A stretch of DNA of 28,782 nt, taken from IMG/VR virus record IMGVR_UViG_3300017917_000938, positions 1-28,782 of that record. The stretch is one strand, 5' to 3'. The translations under genes and the position numbers were made by a program. The first letter of the stretch is position 1, and each line of letters starts with the position of its first letter. Under the pieces are notes generated by a model. It worked only from the letters and a program-made list of their open reading frames with translations. It ran no database searches and had not been told where the DNA came from. Below, piece after piece: positions 21,859 through 28,708 of this stretch. This DNA is from a virus.

Positions 21859-23145
21859 ATGAGTTTTTACATTATAGAGCGTTCTGATCAGCTCTCAAAA
21901 CTAGGTCCCTTTAACGACTGCTTTGTTCGTTTCATTCCTAAAAGCAACAAATACCATCCCGCATTAACAACATTAAGTTTAGTCTATGTTAGACCACTTG
22001 ATGGAAAAAAAGGATTTATACTATGTATAAACCATAGTGAATCGTTTAGCTTATCTAAGGATGAAGCAATACAATTTCTACTAAACAATACTAAGCGTTT
22101 ATTTGTTTTAGATAAAAAACAATCACGCTATTGGTTTAATTATCCTAAAAAATTATATGATGTTAATTTTATTGAACATATCAATATAACAACAACATCA
22201 TGTACTGATTATTACTATAATAAACATAGTGATCTACCTAATATCAACTGTCTGATCCCCATTAGTAAACATTATGAAGAATGTGAGAATACTTTTGATA
22301 AAGTACAACAAATACTAACAGGAAATTGGCAAACGCCTCAATTTGAATTTAACAACAACTATACATCTAATGTATTTTATCAGCTCGAATCAAACGGTTT
22401 AAAGCTAGATAAAGACAGCTTTATCACTTACTATAGAGACAAATTGCCACATCCAGAATTCAGTTTATCTCGCGGAAAAATACACACATACTATAATTTA
22501 TATACAACAACATCAAGACCATCTAATGTATTCAATAGTATTAATTTTGCAGCATTAAACAAAGATAATGGTGAAAGATTATGCTATGTGCCTGAAAACG
22601 ATAAATTTATAGAACTAGACTTTCAGGGGTATCATCCACGTTTAATTGGTGAATTAGTTGATTTTCATTTTCCTAAAGACAGAAACACATATGATTATTT
22701 AGGTGAAATATTAGGCGTAACGCAACAGGAGGCTAAGGAATTAACGTTTAAGCAATTATACGGTGGTGTTTGGACTGAATATCAATCAAAACCGTTTTTT
22801 GAAAAGGTAGTTGCGTATACTGATGATATGTGGGATACGTATCAATATGAAAAGAAATATACTACTAAAAGTAAAACATTTACGCCCGACGCTGATATTA
22901 ATAAAAGTAAATTATTAAGTTACGTAATACAAAGCTACGAAACATCAACTAATGTTCAGTTACTAACATTAGTATTAGATTATTTAAAAGATAAAAAAAC
23001 TAAAATTGTATTATATACATATGATGCATTTTTATTTGATTATAGTGAAGAAGACGGAGATATTATAAAAGATATAATAAATATATTACATTATCCCGTA
23101 ACAATTAAACAAGGTAAAACGTATCACGGTTTAGAAAAAATTTAA
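21859..23145 (+). CDS. Divergent short family A DNA polymerase
   Basis: This is a 428-aa protein. The C-terminal half has all three PolA motifs. Motif A is IELDFQGYHPR (Asp254 and Arg261 in DxxxxxxR spacing). Motif B is QQEAKELTFKQLYGG (Lys293, Phe297, Tyr301 in K-x3-F-x3-Y spacing). Motif C is YTYDAFLFD (Asp389). Compared with Klenow, the motif A steric-gate Glu is His259, the O-helix Arg is Gln289, and the motif C His and Glu are Tyr388 and Ala390. The N-terminal 150 residues may be a degenerate 3'-5' exonuclease fold without its acidic motif. A typical PolA Klenow unit is about 600 aa, so this one is compact. It could replicate, repair or act on special primers; activity is likely but not certain. 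It lies downstream of the tail genes with no ATATTTAT element. Confidence 0.75.
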   Translation: MSFYIIERSDQLSKLGPFNDCFVRFIPKSNKYHPALTTLSLVYVRPLDGKKGFILCINHSESFSLSKDEAIQFLLNNTKRLFVLDKKQSRYWFNYPKKLYDVNFIEHINITTTSCTDYYYNKHSDLPNINCLIPISKHYEECENTFDKVQQILTGNWQTPQFEFNNNYTSNVFYQLESNGLKLDKDSFITYYRDKLPHPEFSLSRGKIHTYYNLYTTTSRPSNVFNSINFAALNKDNGERLCYVPENDKFIELDFQGYHPRLIGELVDFHFPKDRNTYDYLGEILGVTQQEAKELTFKQLYGGVWTEYQSKPFFEKVVAYTDDMWDTYQYEKKYTTKSKTFTPDADINKSKLLSYVIQSYETSTNVQLLTLVLDYLKDKKTKIVLYTYDAFLFDYSEEDGDIIKDIINILHYPVTIKQGKTYHGLEKI

Positions 23146-23154
23146 ATATTTATT

Positions 23155-23571
23155 ATGGATAATATATTTTTTGATTTGAGCAGACTATTTTGTACATTTG
23201 CGGCATTTGACGAGTTAGAGAACGTAGTTTCTACTATTAATCGTCGTTATTCAATATTATATAATAAAATATTTATTCTTGAATCGCCACAAAGCGATGA
23301 ATTAATATGTACCTATAATATTGATATGGGAAATACATCCGATGTTCCCCTACCTAACACAATATTACTTCATCGTAAGAAGGAATCTAATACGTTATAT
23401 ACCATCAATGCATTAAACACATTGATTAAATCACTTAATAATGGTAGATTAGATAAAAACTATATAGTTAATTGGAATGATTATAAGAATAGCATACTAT
23501 TAACTAATGGTCCTGACTTGCGTAAGCTAGACACAGCTATTTATAAAATTATAGATTTATCCGCCCATTAA
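23155..23571 (+). CDS. Hypothetical protein next to polymerase (138 aa)
   Basis: This 138-aa protein starts nine bases after the polymerase gene. It has an alpha/beta look: MDNIFFDLSRLFCTFAAFDELENVV, KIFILESPQSDELICTYNID, NTILLHRKKESNTLYTINALNTLIKSLNNG and NWNDYKNSILLTNGPDLRKLDTAIYKIIDL. The TINALNxLIKxLNxG and DLRKLDTxIYKI segments look conserved in type with small ORFs of T4-like phages, but I know of no function. The ATG overlaps an ATATTTATT string at 23146-23154, probably by chance. Its placement suggests co-expression with the polymerase. Confidence 0.65.
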   Translation: MDNIFFDLSRLFCTFAAFDELENVVSTINRRYSILYNKIFILESPQSDELICTYNIDMGNTSDVPLPNTILLHRKKESNTLYTINALNTLIKSLNNGRLDKNYIVNWNDYKNSILLTNGPDLRKLDTAIYKIIDLSAH

Positions 23572-23572
23572 C

Positions 23573-24460
23573 ATGAATGTATTTAATTTTTTTAAATTCT
23601 TAGAAGATAAAGAAAACAGAAAAATACCCGGTAGGGCTAAAATACTAGATCCTAACTATGTATTTGATGTAAATGATTTTATAGATGGAGAGGGAGATAT
23701 AGATTTACAAGGATACAAAAGATCTATACTACTACCTGACAATTTAACTGTAGAAGGTAGTTTGCTATTAGGTTCTACACCTATTGAATCATTACCGGAT
23801 AATTTAACTGTAGCAGGTAGTCTTAGTTTAGCTTATTGCCAAAATCTACAATCACTACCTAACAATTTAAAGGTAGGAGATTTACTTGATTTACATAAGT
23901 GTGAAAATCTACAATCACTACCTGACAATTTAACTGTAGGAGGTGATCTTGATTTATCTTTTTGCATAAATCTACAATCATTACCGAACAACTTAACTGT
24001 AGGAGGTAATCTTGATTTATCTTTTTGCGAAAATTTACAATCACTACCTGACAATTTAACTGTAGGTGGTACTCTTGTTTTAGCTAGTTGTAAAAGTTTA
24101 CAATCACTACCTGACAATTTAACAAGAGTAAAAGGTGATTTTGATTTACGGGAGTGTGAAAATCTACAATCACTACCTGACAACTTAACTGTAGGAGGTC
24201 ATCTTGATTTATCTTTTTGCACAAATCTACAATCACTACCTGACAATTTAACTGTAGGTGGTACTCTTGTTTTAGATTATTGTAAAAGTTTACAATCACT
24301 ACCTGACAATTTAACAGTACACGGTAATATTTATGTGTACCATACACCATTATCAAAAAAATACACAGAAGAAGAAATTAAACAAATGTGCCCTGATGTT
24401 ATAGGAGATATAATTGGAGCTAAAAGCAATGAATCAAGAAGAAACACACGAAACCCATGA
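23573..24460 (+). CDS. Cys-type leucine-rich-repeat protein 1 (10 repeats)
   Basis: This is a 295-aa protein. Residues 1-50 form a head (VFNFFKFLEDKENRKIPGRAK, DPNYVFDVNDFIDGEGDIDL) shared with three later genes. Ten 21-residue LRRs follow, with consensus LQSLPDNLTVGGxLxLxxCxN, giving a column of Cys at the same repeat position (SFC, HKC, ASC, REC). The tail TPLSKKYTEEEIKQMCPDVIGDI is also shared. It ends AKSNESRRNTRNP, a read-through compared with its relatives, overlapping the next start by ATGA. LRRs are protein-binding scaffolds; no signal peptide is present, so it acts in the cytoplasm or inside the virion. The partner is unknown. Confidence 0.85.
   Translation: MNVFNFFKFLEDKENRKIPGRAKILDPNYVFDVNDFIDGEGDIDLQGYKRSILLPDNLTVEGSLLLGSTPIESLPDNLTVAGSLSLAYCQNLQSLPNNLKVGDLLDLHKCENLQSLPDNLTVGGDLDLSFCINLQSLPNNLTVGGNLDLSFCENLQSLPDNLTVGGTLVLASCKSLQSLPDNLTRVKGDFDLRECENLQSLPDNLTVGGHLDLSFCTNLQSLPDNLTVGGTLVLDYCKSLQSLPDNLTVHGNIYVYHTPLSKKYTEEEIKQMCPDVIGDIIGAKSNESRRNTRNP
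23731..24324 (+). repeat. 63-nt LRR-coding repeats in LRR gene 1
   Basis: About ten 63-nt units with high DNA similarity (CTACAATCACTACCTGAC, then AATTTAACTGTAGGAGGT in most). One unit is 66 nt because of an extra codon (LTRVKG). The 110 bases at 24110-24219 recur at 24814-24923 in LRR gene 2 with two differences. Near-identity of units at DNA level points to recent duplication or gene conversion. Confidence 0.85.
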
Positions 24461-25155
24461 CCGTACTTAATTTTTTCAAATTTTTAGAAGATAAAGAAGA
24501 TAGAGCAATACCTCCTAGGGCTAGATTAGCTTTAGATCCTGACTATGTGTTTGATGTAAAGGACTTTGAAGATAAAGATGGAAATGTAAGACTAAGTGGA
24601 AATCCTAACATTATTTCTATTCCTACTAATAATCTAACTGTGAAAGGTTATCTTGAGTTAGCTGATTGCAGAAAACTACAATCATTACCTAATAATTTAA
24701 TTGTAGGTGACTACCTTGATTTATCTTTTTGCATAAATTTACAATCACTACCAGATAATCTAAATGTAGGTAGGCAAATTTATTTAAAAGGTTGTAAAAG
24801 TTTACGATCATTACCTGACAATTTAACAAGAGTAAAAGGTAGTTTTGATTTACGGGAGTGTGAAAATCTACAATCACTACCTGACAACTTAACTGTAGGA
24901 GGTCATCTTGATTTATCTTTTTGTAAAAGTTTACAATCACTACCTGACAATTTAACAGTACACGATGTTTATTTAGATTATACTTCTATTGAAACACTAC
25001 CTAAAGACTTAAAAATACACGGTAATATTTTTATGTACAATACCCCATTATCAAAAAAATACACAGAAGAAGAAATTAGACAAATGTGTCCTGGTATTAA
25101 AGGAGACATATATGGAGCTAAAGGAGCAAAAACTACTAACATATTTACAAATTAA
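24457..25155 (+). CDS. Cys-type leucine-rich-repeat protein 2 (7 repeats)
   Basis: This is a 232-aa paralogue of the gene at 23573. The head MTVLNFFKFLEDKEDRAIPP and DPDYVFDVKDFEDKDGNVRL is almost the same as in the genes at 25877 and 26556. About seven LRR units follow, including the LTRVKGSFDLRECEN unit shared with gene 1, then a unit without the Cys (YLDYTSIETLPKDL), then the tail TPLSKKYTEEEIRQMCPGIKGDIYGAKGAK. The ATG is within ATGA of gene 1. The function is unknown; the fold suggests binding of another protein. Confidence 0.85.
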   Translation: MTVLNFFKFLEDKEDRAIPPRARLALDPDYVFDVKDFEDKDGNVRLSGNPNIISIPTNNLTVKGYLELADCRKLQSLPNNLIVGDYLDLSFCINLQSLPDNLNVGRQIYLKGCKSLRSLPDNLTRVKGSFDLRECENLQSLPDNLTVGGHLDLSFCKSLQSLPDNLTVHDVYLDYTSIETLPKDLKIHGNIFMYNTPLSKKYTEEEIRQMCPGIKGDIYGAKGAKTTNIFTN

Positions 25156-25165
25156 AAAATAATAA

Positions 25166-25873
25166 ATGATACAACTACTACCAATCCTACTTGAATCACT
25201 AAATGAAGCATCAATTGAACAGCTTCAACAAATTTATGTAGATAAAAACATAATATCTAGTGAAGATTTTGAAGCTATTAAAAAAGCTACTAACAATAAA
25301 GGAGCATATGCTACCTGGTTAGCTAAAAAAGTAGCAGATAAAATAATTAAAGCTGAAGACATTTACAAATATGAAGAATATTTTAAAATATTTGATAAAT
25401 ATAGAGCCAAATACCCATTAAAGGATATCAACCAGTACAAAACTAAAAGCGACGTCCAATCTTTTATAGAAACAACAACTGGTATAAAAGATAATCTAAC
25501 TAAGGTTACAGGAGGACAGAGTACAGAACCTAGTAAAAATCTAGTTCCTATAAAAGGAGTAGAAGAATTAAAATCAGTTGGTATTTCTCTTTTAGGAATA
25601 GTTGATGGATATCAATGTTTTAAAGTTCCAAGTTCATTAGAAGGAAATGAAGCAGCATGGAAAATTTATAGAAAATGGTTAGCAAGATGTGGTGGAAGAG
25701 GAGAAGGAGAATCAATAGAAATTTGTACTATGGGTAGTTTTGGTCATTTTAATACATACATAGCAAAAGGTCCTCTCTATGTATTTTTTAATATGAATGA
25801 TAATCTATCCCCATATCAATTCAGCTATGAAACCAACCAATTTATGGATAAAAATGATAAGGAATTGATATAA
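25166..25873 (+). CDS. Unrecognised protein between LRR genes (235 aa)
   Basis: This 235-aa protein sits between LRR genes 2 and 3. The N-terminus MIQLLPILLESLNEA is a short amphipathic/hydrophobic helix like those of the genes at 24457 and 27247. A helical region follows (QLQQIYVDKNIISSEDFEAIKKATNNKGAYATWLAKKVADKII), then a linker with TGGQSTEPSKN. A second domain (about 125-235) has GYQCFKVPSSLEGNEAAWKIYRKWLARCGG, SIEICTMGSFGHFNTYIAKGPLYVFF and SPYQFSYETNQFMDKND. I do not recognise the family. The second domain could be a small enzyme or recognition module, but no catalytic signature is clear. It lies four bases upstream of LRR gene 3 and may function with it. Confidence 0.7.
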   Translation: MIQLLPILLESLNEASIEQLQQIYVDKNIISSEDFEAIKKATNNKGAYATWLAKKVADKIIKAEDIYKYEEYFKIFDKYRAKYPLKDINQYKTKSDVQSFIETTTGIKDNLTKVTGGQSTEPSKNLVPIKGVEELKSVGISLLGIVDGYQCFKVPSSLEGNEAAWKIYRKWLARCGGRGEGESIEICTMGSFGHFNTYIAKGPLYVFFNMNDNLSPYQFSYETNQFMDKNDKELI

Positions 25874-25876
25874 ATT

Positions 25877-26485
25877 ATGACCGTACTTGATTTTTTCAAA
25901 TTTTTAGAAGACAAGGAAGATAGAGCAATACCTCCTAGGGCTAGATTAGCTTTAGATCCTGACTATGTGCTTGATGTAAATGATTTTATAGATGAAAATG
26001 GAGATATAGATTTAAGTGGAAATCCTAACATTATTTCTATTCCTGTTGATAGTTTAACAGTGAAAGGTAATCTTGATTTACAAAGATGTAAAAATCTACA
26101 ATCATTACCTAACAATTTAAAGGTAGGAGGTTTACTTGATTTAATGTATTGTGAAAATCTACGATCACTACCGGACAACTTAAAAGTAGGTAGGCAAATT
26201 TATTTAAGAGGTTGTAAAAGTTTACAATCACTACCTGACAACTTAGATGTAGGAGGTAATCTTGATTTACCTTTTTGCATAAATCTACAATCATTACCGA
26301 ACAACTTAACTGTAGAAGGTGATCTTTATTTAGATTATTGCACAAATCTACAATCACTACCTGACAATTTAACAGTACACGGTGATGTTTATATGTACCA
26401 TACCCCATTATCAAAAAAATACACAGAAGAAGAAATTAAACAAATGTGCCCTGGTATTAAAGGAGACATATATGGAGGGAGCTAA
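25877..26485 (+). CDS. Cys-type leucine-rich-repeat protein 3 (6 repeats)
   Basis: This is a 202-aa paralogue with the head MTVLDFFKFLEDKEDRAIPP, DPDYVLDVNDFIDENGDIDL and SGNPNIISIPVDSLTVKGNL. It has about six LRR units (LQRCKN, MYCEN, RGCKS, PFCIN, DYCTN) and the tail TPLSKKYTEEEIKQMCPGIKGDIYGGS. It is the shortest of the four; relative to gene 2 it lacks the LTRVKG unit. The ending IYGGS arises from an extra short insertion (GGAGGGAGC) that brings in an early TAA compared with gene 1. The function is unknown, and the same scaffold interpretation applies. Confidence 0.85.
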   Translation: MTVLDFFKFLEDKEDRAIPPRARLALDPDYVLDVNDFIDENGDIDLSGNPNIISIPVDSLTVKGNLDLQRCKNLQSLPNNLKVGGLLDLMYCENLRSLPDNLKVGRQIYLRGCKSLQSLPDNLDVGGNLDLPFCINLQSLPNNLTVEGDLYLDYCTNLQSLPDNLTVHGDVYMYHTPLSKKYTEEEIKQMCPGIKGDIYGGS

Positions 26486-26490
26486 AAGCA

Positions 26491-26559
26491 ATGAATAAAG
26501 AAGAAACACACAAAACCAACATTTATTGGATCTACTTAAAGTATAAACAAAAACTATGA
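26491..26559 (+). CDS. Possible 22-aa peptide between LRR genes 3 and 4
   Basis: ATG 26491 opens a 22-codon frame, MNKEETHKTNIYWIYLKYKQ then KL, whose TGA overlaps the ATG of LRR gene 4. A clear relative lies after LRR gene 1 (24429-24470, MNQEETHETHDRT), truncated where the head of gene 2 begins. The shared peptide start and the overlap favour a real or formerly real small gene, but expression is unproven. An ACATTTATTGG string lies within it (26519-26529). Confidence 0.35.
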   Translation: MNKEETHKTNIYWIYLKYKQKL

Positions 26560-27245
26560 CCGTACTTAATTTTTTTAAATTTTTAGAAGACAAGGAAGAT
26601 AGAGCAATACCTCCTAAGGCTAGATTAGCTTTAGATCCTGACTATGTTTTTAATATAAATGATTTTATAGATAAAAACGGAGATATAGATTTAAGTGATA
26701 ATCCCAACATTATTTCTATTCCTGTTGATAGTTTAACAGTGAAAGGTAATCTTAATTTACACAGATGTAAAAATCTACAATCATTACCTAACAATTTAAA
26801 GGTAGGAGGTAATCTTCATTTAATGTATTGTGAAAATCTACAATCACTACCTGACAACTTAAAAGTAGGTCGTCATATTATTTTAGCTCATTGTAAAAGT
26901 TTACGATCATTACCTGACAACTTGAGAGTAGTAAATGGTACCCTTGATTTAATGGGTTGTAAAAATTTACAATCACTGCCTAATAACTTAACAACAATAG
27001 GATACAACCTTCTTATATCAGGCAATTCTAATATACAATCATTACCGAACAACTTAACTGTAGAAGGTGATCTTTATTTAGCAGATTGTACAAATCTACA
27101 ATCATTACCTGATAATTTAACTGTAGGAGGTGGTCTTTATATAAGAAGTACTCCTATAGCAAATAAATACACAGTCGACGAAATTCGACAAATGTATCCT
27201 GGAATTAAAGGAAAAATATCTGGATTTAAAAGAATAAAAAAATAA
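26556..27245 (+). CDS. Cys-type leucine-rich-repeat protein 4 (7 repeats)
   Basis: This is a 229-aa paralogue with the head MTVLNFFKFLEDKEDRAIPP, DPDYVFNINDFIDKNGDIDL and SDNPNIISIPVDSLTVKGNL. It has about seven LRR units, including variants not seen in the others: RVVNGTLDLMGCKN, and TTIGYNLLISGNSN, where Asn-rich SGN replaces the Cys column. Its tail (TPIANKYTVDEIRQMYPGIKGKISGFKRIKK) has diverged, with the Cys of QMCP changed to Tyr, and ends basic. It is followed one base later by the ParB-like small gene. It is the most diverged copy at the C-terminus. Confidence 0.85.
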   Translation: MTVLNFFKFLEDKEDRAIPPKARLALDPDYVFNINDFIDKNGDIDLSDNPNIISIPVDSLTVKGNLNLHRCKNLQSLPNNLKVGGNLHLMYCENLQSLPDNLKVGRHIILAHCKSLRSLPDNLRVVNGTLDLMGCKNLQSLPNNLTTIGYNLLISGNSNIQSLPNNLTVEGDLYLADCTNLQSLPDNLTVGGGLYIRSTPIANKYTVDEIRQMYPGIKGKISGFKRIKK

Positions 27246-27246
27246 C

Positions 27247-27708
27247 ATGATTAAGCTACTAGACATATTAAACGAAATCACAACCCAATTCGATAATTGG
27301 CGTGTACCTCCAGTACAGCAGCTTAAACAAGAATATCGAATAGAACATGAACTAAAGGGTAATGATTTCTTTAATGATGAATCTGAATTTCTAGATGCTG
27401 TCAACAACGGAAAAATAATAACGGTTACACCACAAATAGATGCTTCTATAGATTATAGAAGCGGAACATCTTCATATGATGAATTATTAGATCTGATTAA
27501 ATCTTATCGTTCATATCCTAAATATAGAAATGAAGATGTATTAAAATCTATATATGATGGGTTTAAGACTAACCAACCAATGGATCTACCTATTATAATA
27601 GAATTTACAGACGGATACAAACGTATATTCTCTGGAAACACAAGAATGGATATAGCATTCCAATTAGGAATCAATCCTAAAGCTCTACTGATAAAAAGCA
27701 CTATATAG
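27247..27708 (+). CDS. Small protein with ParB/sulfiredoxin-like segment
   Basis: This 153-aa protein starts MIKLLDILNEITTQFDNW, a short hydrophobic helix like that of the gene at 25166. The last 45 residues (MDLPIIIEFTDGYKRIFSGNTRMDIAFQLGINPKALLI) resemble the ParB/Srx-type core, in which a beta strand, a GNTR loop and a helix with LG form the nucleotide-binding pocket. Only this single domain is present, with no helix-turn-helix. It could be a small nuclease/CTPase-like or kinase-like enzyme, or merely a fold relative. It follows LRR gene 4 by one base, so it is probably in the same transcript. Confidence 0.65.
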   Translation: MIKLLDILNEITTQFDNWRVPPVQQLKQEYRIEHELKGNDFFNDESEFLDAVNNGKIITVTPQIDASIDYRSGTSSYDELLDLIKSYRSYPKYRNEDVLKSIYDGFKTNQPMDLPIIIEFTDGYKRIFSGNTRMDIAFQLGINPKALLIKSTI

Positions 27709-27754
27709 GATTGTCAGAGTTTTAGTTGTACATTTAATCAAAAATAAAAAGGTT

Positions 27755-28561
27755 ATGAATGAACAACGTAAACGCGGTCGTCCCCGCTCAAACTCCATCG
27801 ACTATGTTATTAAAACTGGATTTGATGCTGAACAAGTTACCACTAAACGTGGTTGGGATTTAAAATTCAGTAATGACATTTTTGTCCCTTTAAAAACTAA
27901 TTCTGAACTTGATGTAATATTAAGTACAGAGGGTGGAATAATGCCAGCTACTAACATGGTACTTGTTGGTGGACCTGGGTCAGGTAAATCAACAGTAGCA
28001 TTAGATATGCTATCTAATCTAGTGCAACAAGGTTATAAATGCTTATATATCTCAGCAGAGATGGATGAAATTGCATATTTTAAATACTGTCGTCGTATTC
28101 CTAAATTTTCATGTATTCCTGTATTATTTTTAACTAACTACACTAATCATTTACGACCTACATTAGAACATGTATTTGATGAAGGTTATGATGTTATCGT
28201 AATAGATTCTATTGCTGAGGTTATAGATTCATATAAAATTGAATATCGCACAACTGAAAGTGCTGCTGAAAAATGGTTCCTTGAGCTACAAGAAAAACAT
28301 AAAAAAGGAAACAACAGTAAAAACTACTATACTACATTTGTTAACATACAACAAGTAACTAAAGCAGGTGAATTTGTAGGATCAAATAGATTAAAACATA
28401 TGACTGACGCTATGTGTCATATTGATTATTCAAAAGATAAACTAGAGCGTAGCATGTATTTTAGCAAAAACCGTGATTGTGATAAAGATTTTAAAATATT
28501 CTTCGCTATTAGTAAAGAAAATGTATATTATTCATACGCTGAACAAAAAGAAAACGATTAA
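27755..28561 (+). CDS. RadA-like RecA-fold ATPase with N-terminal AT-hook
   Basis: This is a 268-aa protein. The N-terminus MNEQRKRGRPRSNS contains KRGRPR (residues 6-11), an AT-hook-type DNA minor-groove binder. The RecA core follows: Walker A GGPGSGKST (72-80), Walker B DVIVIDS (Asp151), and the RadA-specific stretch QQVTKAGEFVGSNRLKHMTDAM (about 199-220, compare VTKEGxIAGPKxLEHMVD). A KNR motif (Lys238-Arg240) sits where RadA has KNRFG. Cellular RadA (about 460 aa) adds a C4 zinc finger and a Lon-like domain, both absent here. RadA acts as a DnaB-like helicase in recombination branch migration; this version probably does so in phage replication or recombination. The KNRFG variant (KNRDC) may alter DNA coupling. 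Confidence 0.8.
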   Translation: MNEQRKRGRPRSNSIDYVIKTGFDAEQVTTKRGWDLKFSNDIFVPLKTNSELDVILSTEGGIMPATNMVLVGGPGSGKSTVALDMLSNLVQQGYKCLYISAEMDEIAYFKYCRRIPKFSCIPVLFLTNYTNHLRPTLEHVFDEGYDVIVIDSIAEVIDSYKIEYRTTESAAEKWFLELQEKHKKGNNSKNYYTTFVNIQQVTKAGEFVGSNRLKHMTDAMCHIDYSKDKLERSMYFSKNRDCDKDFKIFFAISKENVYYSYAEQKEND

Positions 28562-28563
28562 TT

Positions 28564-28704
28564 ATGGCGTGTTCATCAAGTAAATCAACAAAGAGGGGTA
28601 AATACGATAAAGTAAAAAACCTACAACAACCTATTAGCTATACAGTCGATAGGAAAGGCAACATTAAACCCGTATATTCAATATCAACAAATAAAAAACC
28701 ATAA
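28564..28704 (+). CDS. Small basic hypothetical protein (46 aa)
   Basis: A 46-aa ORF starts at ATG 28564, three bases after the RadA-like stop. The sequence MACSSSKSTKRGKYDKVKNL, then QQPISYTVDRKGNIKPVYSI and STNKKP, is basic with no membrane segment. The start has the A/T-rich leader TTAATTATG used throughout. A role as a small DNA-binding accessory is possible from its charge, but no family is recognised. Confidence 0.55.
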   Translation: MACSSSKSTKRGKYDKVKNLQQPISYTVDRKGNIKPVYSISTNKKP

Positions 28705-28708
28705 TATT

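Noticed and set aside
23833-24940. Several long minus-strand open frames (60-116 codons) across the LRR genes
   Set aside because: They arise because the 63-nt repeats are in frame and lack stops on the complement; their translations are simple mirror repeats with no independent start context.
23731-27130. Regular spaced repeats that might suggest a CRISPR array
   Set aside because: The repeats are 63-nt, contiguous and in frame, coding for leucine-rich repeats; there are no unique spacers between short palindromic repeats.
27711-27736. TTG ... TACATTTA upstream of the RadA-like gene as a host-type Bacteroidota promoter
   Set aside because: The gap between the two boxes is about 15 bases, shorter than the usual 19-21, and the -7 box matches poorly; not enough to annotate.
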